From contig NZ_QEIO01000018.1 of the NCBI RefSeq assembly GCF_003336425.1, forward strand, positions 1 to 62,219: 62,219 nucleotides of DNA, given 5' to 3'. Made by a program: the position numbers and the translations under genes. The notes below the pieces were generated by a model. That model was given only the letters and a program-made list of their open reading frames with translations, was not told the DNA's origin and made no database searches. This stretch comes from Marinitenerispora sediminis (lineage in GTDB: Bacteria; Actinomycetota; Actinomycetes; Streptosporangiales; Streptosporangiaceae). Positions 24,408-39,933 of this stretch are shown here, in pieces. Numbering within the stretch: the first letter of the stretch is position 1; each line of letters opens with the position of its first letter.

Positions 24408-27299
24408 TCAGAACAGCAGCGACACGCCGCCGATGACGATCTCCAGCACCGACAGCGCGATGCCGATCCACGCCGTGACGACTCCGCCGCGCACCAGGTG
24501 CTCCCCCTCCAGCTGCCCGTTGGAGGACCGGATGGCCCGCCGGACGCCGGGAGCGAGCACCAGTGCGGCGATCGCCGTGCACAGGCCGAGCACCGGGACC
24601 AGCCCGAGGATGCCCAGCCAGAGCGTGGCGCCGGCGCGCGGCGCGGTCTCCGGCCAGTCGTCGATGTTGTCGTAGCCCGGGTACTCCTCACCCGCCGAGC
24701 CGCCGAGCGGGCGGTCGTCGAAGCCGGGGAACTCGTCGGCCACCCGGTCCCGGCCGCCGCGGCCGCGCCGGCCGCGCGGCCCGGGACGCGCGGTCCCGTC
24801 CGCCTCGTCGTAGCCGCCGGACTCCGGGTAGTCCGGGTAGTCCGGCTCGTCCCGGTAGTCGGCGCGGTCGTCGTACCGGTCGTCGTAACCGCGCTCGCCG
24901 TACCGGTCGTCGGCGCGGTCGTCGTACCGGTCGTCGTAACCGCGCTCGCCGTACCGGTCGTCGGTACGGTCGCCGTACCCCCGGCCGTCGTGACCGCGAT
25001 CGCCGTACCGGTCGTCGGTACGGTCGCCGTACCCCCGGCCGTCGTGACCGCGGTCGCCGTACCGGTCGTCGACGCCGTCGCCGTACCCCCGGTCCTCGTC
25101 ACCGCGGCCGGGTTCGCCGTAGCCGTCGGCCTCGCGGCCTCGGGCGAAACCGGCGTCCTCGTCGCGGCGGTCCCCCCGCTCGTGCGGTTCGCCACCGAGG
25201 AGGTCGTCGCTGAGGACGGGCATCGCCTGGGTGCCCTCACCCGGGTCCGGGTGGTGCGGGTCGGCGTGCCAGTCCTCGCCGGTCACGGGCGGCACGGGGC
25301 CGTCGCCGCGCAGGTCCTCCGGCCGCAGCGCCTGGGTGGTGTGCGTCGGGTTGCCGTCCCGGCGCCGGTCCTGGGCCTCGGCGCCGATCCGCCGCACCTC
25401 CTCCGGAAGGCGCGGATCGTCCCGGCTGAACGCCCAGGTGTTGCCGCTGCCGGTCCCGAGGTCGCCGCCCAGGGTGGGCTGCTCCGCGGCCGGCGGCTCA
25501 GGACGCGACTCGGTTCCGGCCCGTCCGCCCGCGGGTTCGAAGGGATCGGTGAGCGGGTCCGCGGCGCGGTCCGCCGCCGGACCACCCGGCGAACCGGCGC
25601 CGACGGGTGCCGGGTCCCGCCAGTCGCGGGGAGCGCCGAGCTCGTCGGCAGGCGCGCCCCCGGTCGGCGGCCGGTGGCCGCCATCCCAGGGCTCGGCGCC
25701 CAGCGGGTCGTCGTACCTGCGCTCGGCATCGGCGCGGTCGGTGTCGAGGCCGCCCGTGCTGGGCGGCCAGGCGGTGTCGGCCGCGAGCGGGTCCGGCCCC
25801 GGGGTCCCCGCCGCCTCCCGGCGTGTGTCCCAGTGCCCCGCGCCCGGCGATCCCGACAGCGGGTCCGACCGGTAGTCCGCCAACGGATCCAGCGGATCGG
25901 GCCGGCGGTCCCCCAACGGTCCGCGTGTGTCGTGCTCGGCCGCCCCGGCCCCCCGGTACGTCGGTCCGCCGAGCGGGTCCGCGTCCGCCCGCTCCGGGGC
26001 CTCCGGAACCCGGTACGGCCCGTCAAGGGGATCGAAGCCCGGGTACGCCGGCTCCGGGCCGCCGGACGGGCGGCCCAGCGGATCGGCGTCGCCCGCGGAC
26101 GGCCCCCGGTCCTCGGCGCGCGGCCAGGCGGTGTCGGCCGCGAGCGGGTCCGGCCCCGGGGTCCCCGCCGAATCCCGAGGCGTGTCCCAGTGCCCCGCGC
26201 CCGGCGCACCCGAGGGCGCATCCGACCGGTAGTCCGCCAACGGATCCAGCGGGTCGTGCTCGGCCGTCCCGGCCCCCGGGTACGTCGGCACGCCCGGCGG
26301 TTCCGCGTCTGCGCGGTCGGGCGCGCCCGGGCCCCAGCCGGGATAGCCGGCGGCGGTCCCGCTCCCGCCGGAGGAGAACGCCGCCGGCTGCTCGCCGGTC
26401 GGCACGCGGTAGACGCCGGCGTGCGGCGCATCGTCGCCGCCGCGGCCCGGCGAGCCGTCGGCCGCGGGTGCCGGGCCACCCAACGGGTCGCCGGCGCGCT
26501 CACCGGACGGCGCCGGGTTCCAGGCGTCGGCGGAGCCGGTGTAGGGCCGGTCCAGCGCGGGGTCCGGCCGCCGCGGTTCCCCGTGGTCGGAGGCGCCGCC
26601 GGCTTCGCCGGCACCGTTGCGGTACCCGCCCCAGTCGTCCGTGCTGCCGCCGGACGGCCATCCGCCGTCGGAGCGGGAGGAGGCCGCCCCGAGGCCGGAA
26701 TGGCCGTCGGCCAGCGGGTCGCGGCCGGCGTCGGAGTACCCCCCGAAGGCGGCCGGCTCGCCGACCGGGGTGTGCGCTGCGGGCCACGGCCGGCCGTCGT
26801 CGAGCGGGCGCCCGGACCGGTCCGGTGCCGGCCCGCCGGCGTCGCCGGCGGGCCGGTAGGAGTCGCCCAGCGGGTCACCGTACCCCGTCGGCGGCCGCCC
26901 GTCCCCCTGCGCCGCGGCGGCGGCGTCGGGGTAGGCCCCCGGGTCTCCGGCCGGAGCCGGCTCCCCCATCCCGCCGAGGGCGGAGGGGTAAGGCTCGGCC
27001 ATGCCGGGACGCCGGGCGGCGTCCCCGTAGCCGAGCCCCGGGTACCCGCCCGCACCGGGCGCCGCCACGTCACCGTGGCCCCGCAGATAGGGATTGTCCG
27101 TCAAAGGCGCGGGCCGCTCACCGCCGGGTGCGGTCTCGGGGCCGTCCTGAGTCCGCTGCTCGTCGCCGCTGGGGTCCTCGTACCGCGCCTGGGCCCGGTA
27201 CCGGTCGCCGCTGGGCGTGAACCACGAGTCCGGCGTATGCTCCGGCTGCTCGTTCCGGTCCTCCGGCGACCTGTACGGCCCTCCCCCGTTTTCGGTCAC
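24408..27299 (-). CDS. 963-aa DPL/Gly-rich repeat protein with C-terminal DUF4190-like membrane domain
   Basis: About 850 residues of Gly/Pro/Asp/Arg-rich low-complexity sequence precede two C-terminal membrane helices (TLWLGILGLVPVLGLCTAIAAL and VVTAWIGIALSVLEIVIGG) resembling DUF4190. The tripeptide DPL recurs more than a dozen times in the first 620 residues. A 119-residue period is duplicated (around residues 351-391 and 470-510). Residues ~744-813 are 17- and 18-residue tandem repeats of DDRYG(E/D)RG type. It therefore looks like a long disordered cytoplasmic region anchored by a C-terminal hairpin. It lies between rpoC and rpsL. Function unknown; scaffolding or a phospho-target are guesses. 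Confidence 0.8.
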   Translation of the reverse strand: MTENGGGPYRSPEDRNEQPEHTPDSWFTPSGDRYRAQARYEDPSGDEQRTQDGPETAPGGERPAPLTDNPYLRGHGDVAAPGAGGYPGLGYGDAARRPGMAEPYPSALGGMGEPAPAGDPGAYPDAAAAAQGDGRPPTGYGDPLGDSYRPAGDAGGPAPDRSGRPLDDGRPWPAAHTPVGEPAAFGGYSDAGRDPLADGHSGLGAASSRSDGGWPSGGSTDDWGGYRNGAGEAGGASDHGEPRRPDPALDRPYTGSADAWNPAPSGERAGDPLGGPAPAADGSPGRGGDDAPHAGVYRVPTGEQPAAFSSGGSGTAAGYPGWGPGAPDRADAEPPGVPTYPGAGTAEHDPLDPLADYRSDAPSGAPGAGHWDTPRDSAGTPGPDPLAADTAWPRAEDRGPSAGDADPLGRPSGGPEPAYPGFDPLDGPYRVPEAPERADADPLGGPTYRGAGAAEHDTRGPLGDRRPDPLDPLADYRSDPLSGSPGAGHWDTRREAAGTPGPDPLAADTAWPPSTGGLDTDRADAERRYDDPLGAEPWDGGHRPPTGGAPADELGAPRDWRDPAPVGAGSPGGPAADRAADPLTDPFEPAGGRAGTESRPEPPAAEQPTLGGDLGTGSGNTWAFSRDDPRLPEEVRRIGAEAQDRRRDGNPTHTTQALRPEDLRGDGPVPPVTGEDWHADPHHPDPGEGTQAMPVLSDDLLGGEPHERGDRRDEDAGFARGREADGYGEPGRGDEDRGYGDGVDDRYGDRGHDGRGYGDRTDDRYGDRGHDGRGYGDRTDDRYGERGYDDRYDDRADDRYGERGYDDRYDDRADYRDEPDYPDYPESGGYDEADGTARPGPRGRRGRGGRDRVADEFPGFDDRPLGGSAGEEYPGYDNIDDWPETAPRAGATLWLGILGLVPVLGLCTAIAALVLAPGVRRAIRSSNGQLEGEHLVRGGVVTAWIGIALSVLEIVIGGVSLLF
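24861..25070 (-). repeat. In-frame 51-bp and 54-bp tandem repeats
   Basis: Two identical 51-bp units (24861-24911, 24912-24962) are followed directly by two 54-bp units (24963-25016, 25017-25070) that differ at one base. All keep frame and encode Asp/Arg/Tyr/Gly repeats inside the 963-aa protein. Confidence 0.9.
25771..26252 (-). repeat. Direct repeat of ~125 bp at 357-bp spacing within the DPL gene
   Basis: 25771-25895 and 26128-26252 are nearly identical. The 357-bp offset is exactly 119 codons, so the duplication preserved the reading frame. Good substrate for slippage or recombination. Confidence 0.85.
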
Positions 27300-27372
27300 T
27301 GTGTTCGATCTCCCGACCGCGCGTGCGCGCTCTTCCGACTGTCCGCCCGAGTATGGCGGGCGGCAACGACGA

Positions 27373-27412
27373 ACGGCGGCAGTACCACCCCTCCGGAGTG
27401 GACCACCGCCGT
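27373..27412 (-). terminator. Terminator hairpin after rpoC
   Basis: ACGGCGG (27373-27379) pairs with CCGCCGT (27406-27412), with further imperfect pairing inside. A shorter CAACC/GGTTG hairpin lies closer to the rpoC stop (27420-27444). Both fall between rpoC and the repeat-protein gene. Confidence 0.5.
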
Positions 27413-27452
27413 CGCCAGTTCAACCAATCGATCTCACCGGTTGGTTCTCAGG

Positions 27453-31328
<3,876 letters not shown>

Positions 31329-31359
31329 TTAATTCGTCCCCTGCTCTTGGATCGCGGAA

Positions 31360-34827
<3,468 letters not shown>

Positions 34828-35012
34828 CAGGGGTCCTTCCGAAGGCTTGTGGCGGTTGATGCGCGCGCACGCCGGACGACCCGAATGTCGAGGAACCGCC
34901 GGACAGGGGCGGCTCCCATCTAGAGGACGTACGCACCAGCCCAATCACGCAAGAATTGGACACTACGTACGGACTCCGGCACAGGATTCGTCAATGGGCA
35001 GCGCAAAAGGGC

Positions 35013-35042
35013 AGTGTAGCCGAATACTACACCGCTGTCCAA
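35013..35042 (-). promoter_or_regulatory. Candidate rpoBC promoter
   Basis: On the minus strand -35 TTGGAC (35037-35042) and -10 TACACT (35013-35018) are separated by 18 nt, fitting a housekeeping sigma-70 (HrdB-type) promoter. Transcription would begin near 35006. Confidence 0.55.
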
Positions 35043-35387
35043 CGGCAGCCCCCGGAGTCAGTCACGACACCACGCAGCATCGCCGCAACCGGCGGATCCG
35101 TCAAGCCCAGATCCGACAGAACAGGTCATTCCGCCTCCGTGAGAGGTCCCACAGGCCCCGGCAGGTGTGAGGGAGCATACATCCGGGAAGGACTCCCGGT
35201 TCCCCCGCTTCTGCTGCCGGCCTCCCGCGCCGGCCCGCCCGTAACCCGTCCGCCGGCTCGGAACCGGCGGGAGGCGCGGACGGACGCCGTCGCGATTATT
35301 CCAGTCCCCGCGACCGCTCGCGGCGCCGACAGGCGGCGTCCCGCCGTTTTTCCGGGCCCGCTCCGCCCGCCGGCCCCGGGGACGCCG

Positions 35388-35421
35388 ACGGGCGGCCGCC
35401 CCCGAGGGAGCGGCCGCCCGT
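35388..35421 (-). terminator. Attenuator/terminator hairpin after rplL
   Basis: A perfect 12-bp stem, ACGGGCGGCCGC (35388-35399) with GCGGCCGCCCGT (35410-35421), 10-nt loop, 22 nt past the rplL stop. No T-tract, so partial read-through into rpoB is plausible. Confidence 0.55.
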
Positions 35422-35443
35422 ACCGGCAGCCGGGAAGACCGGA

Positions 35444-35833
35444 CTACTTGAGCGTGACGGTGGCGCCGGCGCCCTCCAGGGCGGCCTTGGCCTTCTCCGC
35501 GGTCTCCTTGTTGACACCCTCCAGCAGCGGCTTCGGGGCGTTGTCGACCAGGTCCTTGGCCTCCTTGAGGCCCAGGCTCGTGAGGCTGCGGACCTCCTTG
35601 ATGACCTGGATCTTCTTGTCGCCCGCGGCCTCGAGGACGACGTCGAACTCGTCCTTCTCCTCCTCGGCGGCGGCCTCGCCGCCGCCGGCGCCCGGAGCGG
35701 CGGCCACGACCGCGGCCGGAGCGGCGGCGGTGACGTCGAAGCGCTCCTCGAACTTCTTCACGAAGTCCGCGAGCTCCAGGAGGGTCATCTCCTCGAAGGA
35801 GGCGAGCAGTTCGTCGGCGGTGAGCTTCGCCAT
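35444..35833 (-). CDS. rplL: 50S ribosomal protein L7/L12
   Basis: 129-aa stalk protein that recruits translation factors. N-terminal dimerisation helix ([16 protein letters not shown]), an Ala/Gly hinge (residues ~38-55), and the C-terminal domain ([23 protein letters not shown]). It follows rplJ by 102 nt. Confidence 0.98.
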   Translation of the reverse strand: MAKLTADELLASFEEMTLLELADFVKKFEERFDVTAAAPAAVVAAAPGAGGGEAAAEEEKDEFDVVLEAAGDKKIQVIKEVRSLTSLGLKEAKDLVDNAPKPLLEGVNKETAEKAKAALEGAGATVTLK

Positions 35834-35935
35834 GATTGCGGTCTCTCTTTCTCTTCCGGCCCGGGCGCCGGACGGCGCCGTGCCGAGCCTGTGCCTCCGG
35901 CGCGCGGCGCACCGGAGCGGGGTGGTCTGGGGTGG

Positions 35936-36457
35936 TTAGGCTTCCGCTCGCTTGTCGTGCAGCGCCTGGGCCAGCCGCACGGTCTTGGACGGGAGCGCCT
36001 GGAACAGGGCGGCAGCCTGCCCCTGCTTGGCCTTGAGCGCTCCGGCCAGCTTCGAGAGGAGAACCTCGCGGGACTCGAGGTCGGCCAGCCTGGTGATGTC
36101 CTCGGGGGTCATCGCCTTGCCGTCGATGACACCGCCCTTGATCACCAGCGGCGGGTTCGCCTTGGCGAAGTCACGCAGACCCTTGGCGGCCTCGACCACG
36201 TCGCCCTTGACGAAGGCGATGGCGGAGGGGCCCTGGAACAGGTCGAGGACCTGCTCGTCCAGGCCGGCCTCGGAGGCCGCGATCTTGGTGAGCGTGTTCT
36301 TCACGACGCGGAACCGCGCGTTCTGGCCGAGGCTGCGGCGCAGTTCGGTGACCTGCGCGACAGTGAGCCCACGGTACTCGGTCAGCACGGCGCCCGACGA
36401 ACTCTGGAATTCCTCCGTGAGTTCGGCGACGGCGGCTGCCTTCTCCGGCTTCGCCAT
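35936..36457 (-). CDS. rplJ: 50S ribosomal protein L10
   Basis: 173-aa stalk base protein that binds 23S rRNA and L12 dimers. It also represses its own operon by binding the leader upstream. ATG 36457 ([17 protein letters not shown]) has AAGGAG 7-8 nt upstream; the frame is open to 36517 but that region is leader RNA. Conserved [13 protein letters not shown] is present. Confidence 0.97.
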   Translation of the reverse strand: MAKPEKAAAVAELTEEFQSSSGAVLTEYRGLTVAQVTELRRSLGQNARFRVVKNTLTKIAASEAGLDEQVLDLFQGPSAIAFVKGDVVEAAKGLRDFAKANPPLVIKGGVIDGKAMTPEDITRLADLESREVLLSKLAGALKAKQGQAAALFQALPSKTVRLAQALHDKRAEA

Positions 36458-36511
36458 GGGACTCCTTCCAACTGTGAACACCGGCCAAGGAGCCATCGGA
36501 GTGGGCGGCGG

Positions 36512-36675
36512 AGGCATGAGAAAAGCCCCGGCGCGGGCGCACGGGGCGAGGGCCGGGTTGCGCTGCCGTCGGAGGGACGGGGCATCCGGCCACTGCTCAC
36601 ATCACGCCTGCGCTGGCCGCCCATTCGCATGGGACCTTGGGTCACCCGACGGGTGACGACCGGCGGTCTTCGGCA
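36512..36675 (-). ncRNA. L10 leader (autoregulatory 5' UTR of rplJ-rplL)
   Basis: The RNA starts with GCCGAAGACCGCCG (36661-36674), then a 7-bp GTCACCC/GGGTGAC hairpin (36641-36657), and ends in a GC-rich hairpin and CCGGGGCUUUUCUC (36515-36530). These are hallmarks of the ribosomal L10 leader family. L10 (with L12) binding there is known to repress translation of the operon. The assignment is from motif memory, not a covariance search. Confidence 0.7.
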
Positions 36676-36681
36676 CCACTC

Positions 36682-36710
36682 ATACTAGGCCACGTTCCCG
36701 GGTGGTCAGA
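36682..36710 (-). promoter_or_regulatory. Candidate rplJL promoter
   Basis: -10 TAGTAT (36682-36687) with -35 TCTGAC (36705-36710) at 17-nt spacing on the minus strand. The predicted start falls at the first bases of the L10 leader, which supports both calls. Confidence 0.55.
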
Positions 36711-36790
36711 ACAGGTGCGGCGCGGTCCGCAGCGGCCGGCCCTCGGTCTGCCGTCCCGGTCCCCGCGGCGCGGGTGGCCCGGAGACGCGC

Positions 36791-36832
36791 CGGGCGCCCC
36801 GGCCGCACGCGGGGTGCGGACCGGGGCGCCCG
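36791..36832 (-). terminator. Long terminator hairpin after rplA
   Basis: CGGGCGCCCCGG (36791-36802) pairs with CCGGGGCGCCCG (36821-36832) and extends inward through CCGCAC/GTGCGG, giving 18 bp with one bulged A. It sits 37 nt after the rplA stop and insulates rplKA from the rplJL promoter. Confidence 0.75.
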
Positions 36833-36869
36833 TGAGACCTGCGACGCCGGCGCGGGGCGCCGGCCGCTG

Positions 36870-37580
36870 TCAGGCGGAGGCCGCGGCGAGGTTGCGCGTC
36901 ACGTTGGGGTCGACCGGGATGCCCGGGCCCATGGTCGTGGTCAGCGTGGCCTTCTTGATGTAGCGGCCCTTCGCGGCCGACGGCTTGAGCCGCAGCACCT
37001 CGTCGAGGGCGGCGCCGTAGTTCTCGACCAGCTTCTGCTCGTCGAACGACACCTTGCCGATGATGAAGTGCAGGTTGCCGTGCCGGTCCACGCGGAACTC
37101 GATCTTGCCGCCCTTGATCTCGGTGACGGCCTTGGCGACGTCAGGGGTGACGGTCCCGGTCTTGGGGTTCGGCATCAGGCCGCGCGGGCCGAGCACCCGG
37201 CCCAGCCGGCCGACCTTGCCCATGAGGTCGGGGGTGGCGACCACGGCGTCGAAGTCGAGGAAGCCGTTCTGGATCTCCTGGACGAGGTCGTCGTCGCCGA
37301 CGTAGTCGGCACCCGCGGCGCGGGCCTGCTCGGCACGCTCACCGGTGGCGAAGACCAGGACCCGAGCGGTCTTGCCGGTGCCGTGCGGCAGGTTGACGGT
37401 GCCGCGCACCATCTGGTCGGCCTTGCGGGGGTCGACCCCGAGGCGCAGGGCGACCTCGACGGTGGCGTCGAACTTGACGGAGACGGTCTCCTTGGCGAGC
37501 TTGACGGCCTCGGCCGGCGCGTACAGCCGGCTGCGGTCGACCAGCTCGCTGGCCTTGCGGTGGTTCTTGCTGCGCTTCAC
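36870..37580 (-). CDS. rplA: 50S ribosomal protein L1
   Basis: 236-aa L1-stalk protein and translational repressor of rplKA in E. coli. GTG start at 37580 (reads [17 protein letters not shown]) with AGGAG upstream matches homologous N-termini. Conserved [17 protein letters not shown] and [15 protein letters not shown] are present. Confidence 0.97.
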   Translation of the reverse strand: MKRSKNHRKASELVDRSRLYAPAEAVKLAKETVSVKFDATVEVALRLGVDPRKADQMVRGTVNLPHGTGKTARVLVFATGERAEQARAAGADYVGDDDLVQEIQNGFLDFDAVVATPDLMGKVGRLGRVLGPRGLMPNPKTGTVTPDVAKAVTEIKGGKIEFRVDRHGNLHFIIGKVSFDEQKLVENYGAALDEVLRLKPSAAKGRYIKKATLTTTMGPGIPVDPNVTRNLAAASA

Positions 37581-37657
37581 GGAACACTCCTGTCGAGGGG
37601 CTGTGGTGTACGGGCCAGCGCCTGGCCCTGCCACGGTGGACGAGACCGGGACGGGCG

Positions 37658-38089
37658 TCAGCCCGTCACCTCGATGCCCATGGAGCGGGCGGTGCCGGCG
37701 ACGATCTTCTCGGCGGCGTCGAGGTCGGCGGTGTTGAGGTCGGGCAGCTTGGTCTGCGCGATCTCCCGCACCTGCTCGCGGGTGATGGACCCGGCGCTGG
37801 TGCGGTTCGGGTCGGAGCTGCCCTTGTCGAGGCCGGCGGCCTTGAGGATCAGCTTCGGCGCCGGCGGCGTCTTGGTGATGAAGGTGAACGTCCGGTCCTC
37901 GTAGATGGTGATCTCCACGGGGATGACGCTGCCGCGCTGGGCTTCCGTAGCAGCGTTGTACTGCTTGCAGAAGTCCATGATGTTGACGCCGTGCGGACCG
38001 AGGGCGGTACCGACCGGCGGCGCCGGCGTGGCCTGCCCGGCCGGGAGCTGCACCTTGACGAGTGCCGCGATCTTCTTCTTCGGAGGCAT
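37658..38089 (-). CDS. rplK: 50S ribosomal protein L11
   Basis: 143-aa GTPase-centre protein, target of thiopeptides together with 23S rRNA and needed for RelA activation. It begins [20 protein letters not shown] and has the proline pair [23 protein letters not shown] 38089 chosen by homology; upstream in-frame residues are not conserved. Confidence 0.97.
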   Translation of the reverse strand: MPPKKKIAALVKVQLPAGQATPAPPVGTALGPHGVNIMDFCKQYNAATEAQRGSVIPVEITIYEDRTFTFITKTPPAPKLILKAAGLDKGSSDPNRTSAGSITREQVREIAQTKLPDLNTADLDAAEKIVAGTARSMGIEVTG

Positions 38090-38256
38090 TTCGGGTCCTT
38101 TGCCGGATCTACTGCGTGATGAGGTCCCTGCCCCACGCGTCGTGGGACCATGACCGTCCGCGAGGCCCCCGCCGCCCGGAGGCGGCACGGGGCGCCCCGG
38201 CCCTCGACGGGCGGGGGTGGACGCGCGTCCGCCGGGACCCGGGCGGGCGCGAACGA

Positions 38257-38304
38257 GCCCCGCCGAAGCGGGGCGCGGTGGGTCCGCCGGCCGGCGGACC
38301 CACC
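38257..38304 (-). terminator. Palindromic terminators between nusG and rplK
   Basis: A perfect 28-bp palindrome with arms GGTGGGTCCGCCGG (38277-38290) and CCGGCGGACCCACC (38291-38304), starting 17 nt after the nusG stop. A second hairpin GCCCCGC/GCGGGGC with CGAA loop lies at 38257-38274. Together they should separate secE-nusG from rplKA. Confidence 0.65.
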
Positions 38305-38320
38305 AAGTCTAGGCGATCGG

Positions 38321-39112
38321 CTAGATCTTCGAGACCTGGTTGAACGCCAGCTCCACGGGCGTCTCGCGGCCGAAGATCGAGACCAGCACCTTGAGCTTCT
38401 GGGTGTCGGGGTTGATCTCGCTCACCGTGGCGGGCAGCGTCGCGAACGGGCCCTCCATCACGGTGACGGACTCGCCCACCTCGTAGGCCACGTCCGAGCG
38501 GGTCTCGGTCTCCTTCTTCTTCGCCTGCTCCGCCTCCTCCTCCGGCTCCGGCGCGAGGAGGTCGGCGACCTCCTGCAGGCTGAGCGGAGCGGGGCGGTTG
38601 GACAGGCCGACGAAACCGGTGACGCCGGGAGTGTTGCGGACCGCCGCCCAGGACTCGTCCACCAGGTCCATCCGGACCAGGACGTAGCCCGGCAGCACCT
38701 TCTCGGTGACCTGCTGGCGCTTGCCGCTCTTGACCTCGGTGACCTCCTGCGTGGGCACCTCGACCTGGAAGATGTAGTCCTCCATGTTGAGCGACTGGGT
38801 GCGGCTCTCGACGTTGGCCTTCACCCGGTTCTCGTAGCCCGCGTAGGTGTGTACGACGTACCAGTCGCCCGGGAGCAGGCTCAACTGGGACTTGAACTCC
38901 TCGACCGGGTCGGGCCGGGGCGCCTCCTCCTCGGCGGCGGCCTCCTCCTCGACCTCCTCGGCACCCTCGCCGGCGGCCGCGGTGTCGGCCGCCGCGGCCT
39001 CGCCCGCGTCAGCAGCATCCGTCTGCTCGGTCCGCGGACCGGTCTCGTCCGCCGACGACTGATCCCGCTCCTCGGTGGGGAGATCGTCAGAGGTCAGTGG
39101 GGACTCGGACAC
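38321..39112 (-). CDS. nusG: Transcription elongation/termination factor NusG
   Basis: 263 aa. The first ~85 residues are an Ala/Glu/Asp-rich acidic extension seen in actinobacteria. The NGN domain ([20 protein letters not shown] onward, ~93-190) binds RNA polymerase beta', and the C-terminal KOW domain ([21 protein letters not shown]) binds Rho or S10. Start is GTG with a modest AGAAAGAG site. It follows secE by 169 nt. Confidence 0.97.
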   Translation of the reverse strand: MSESPLTSDDLPTEERDQSSADETGPRTEQTDAADAGEAAAADTAAAGEGAEEVEEEAAAEEEAPRPDPVEEFKSQLSLLPGDWYVVHTYAGYENRVKANVESRTQSLNMEDYIFQVEVPTQEVTEVKSGKRQQVTEKVLPGYVLVRMDLVDESWAAVRNTPGVTGFVGLSNRPAPLSLQEVADLLAPEPEEEAEQAKKKETETRSDVAYEVGESVTVMEGPFATLPATVSEINPDTQKLKVLVSIFGRETPVELAFNQVSKI

Positions 39113-39166
39113 GGCTGCTCTTTCTCTCGTCGGGTACGCGCTCCCAGCCGCGTGGCGGCCGAGAGA

Positions 39167-39192
39167 GTCGACAGCTGTCGACGCCTGTCGAC
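39167..39192. repeat. GTCGAC palindrome cluster upstream of nusG
   Basis: GTCGACAGCTGTCGAC (39167-39182) is a perfect 16-bp palindrome; another GTCGAC lies at 39187-39192, making CTGTCGAC occur twice. It is 55-80 nt before the nusG start and could be an operator or RNA hairpin. Confidence 0.5.
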
Positions 39193-39281
39193 AACGCCAG
39201 CTTACGGTCTCGGCCGGTGGGATGGGACCAACAGCCCATCAAAGCGCGGCACGGCCGGCGGCGCCGCGGACCCGACCCGGG

Positions 39282-39530
39282 TCAGGCCGGCGCGCCGAGG
39301 TTCCCGAACAGCCAGACAACGCCCTCCCCGAAGAGGACGTCGAGCCCGTAGACGTACCCGACCATGATCACGACGAACACGATGACGACGATCGTGTAGG
39401 TGATGAGCTCGCGGCGGGTGGGCCAGCGGACCTTGCGCAGCTCGCCGACGACCTGCTTGGTGAAGGTCACCGGACCGGTACGACGCTTGCGCTCCTTCTC
39501 CGGCTTGGCGTCGGCGTCAGTCTGTGTCAC
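39282..39530 (-). CDS. secE: Preprotein translocase subunit SecE
   Basis: Small Sec translocon clamp, one membrane helix (LITYTIVVIVFVVIMVGYVYG) after the conserved amphipathic motif VGELRKVRWPTRREL. I take GTG 39530 (82 aa) because GAAGGA lies 7 nt upstream. An in-frame GTG at 39566 (94 aa) has its only purine run directly abutting the codon, so is less likely. It follows tRNA-Trp. Confidence 0.93.
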   Translation of the reverse strand: MTQTDADAKPEKERKRRTGPVTFTKQVVGELRKVRWPTRRELITYTIVVIVFVVIMVGYVYGLDVLFGEGVVWLFGNLGAPA

Positions 39531-39627
39531 CTTGAGGTCCTTCGGAGTCGTCGGTTCACCTGGCACCTCCCGGCGATCCGCCGGTCGGCCGGGCGCTCAC
39601 TACCACTGCGCTCCCAGATCGCTCTTG

Positions 39628-39700
39628 CAGGGCAGGAGGGACTCGAACCCCCAACCGCCGGTTTTGGAGACCGGTGCTCTACCAATTGAGCCACTGCCCT
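39628..39700 (-). tRNA. tRNA-Trp (anticodon CCA)
   Basis: 73-nt cloverleaf: acceptor AGGGCAG/CTGCCCT, D-arm GCTC...GAGC, anticodon loop CTCCAAA, T-loop TTCGAGT. The 3' CCA is not encoded. It lies immediately upstream of secE, a common actinobacterial arrangement. Confidence 0.97.
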
Positions 39701-39794
39701 TCGGGGAACCCGCGTCCCCCACGATAGCCGCTGCGGCGAGCGGACGCGCGCGATTATTCGGCGTGTGCGCCACCCCAGGGCCCTCGGTCGCCTG

Positions 39795-39824
39795 AGTCTA
39801 TGCCCATTCCGCGCACAGGACCAA
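39795..39824 (-). promoter_or_regulatory. Candidate promoter for tRNA-Trp-secE-nusG
   Basis: Minus-strand -35 TTGGTC (39819-39824) and -10 TAGACT (39795-39800) with 18-nt spacing. Start near 39788, about 88 nt before the mature tRNA. Confidence 0.5.
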
Positions 39825-39933
39825 CCCGGCACGTCGCGGACGCCCGGCGGCGCGGTTCCACGCCTTCGCGGCGGCGCCCCCGCTCCGGGCCCGTCCGCCC
39901 CGCACCCGCCCGCCACGTGCGAGCATGGGCGTC

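Larger units (their letters stand above)
34828..35443. other. 616-nt rplL-rpoB intergenic region
   Basis: No gene seen. On the minus strand it contains a hairpin after rplL (35388-35421), a promoter (35013-35042) and a leader of about 180 nt before the rpoB TTG. This resembles the attenuator-plus-promoter layout that adjusts polymerase to ribosome synthesis in other bacteria. Confidence 0.55.

Noticed and set aside
24861-25070. Possible CRISPR array
   Set aside because: Repeats are contiguous with no unique spacers and stay in the reading frame of a protein.
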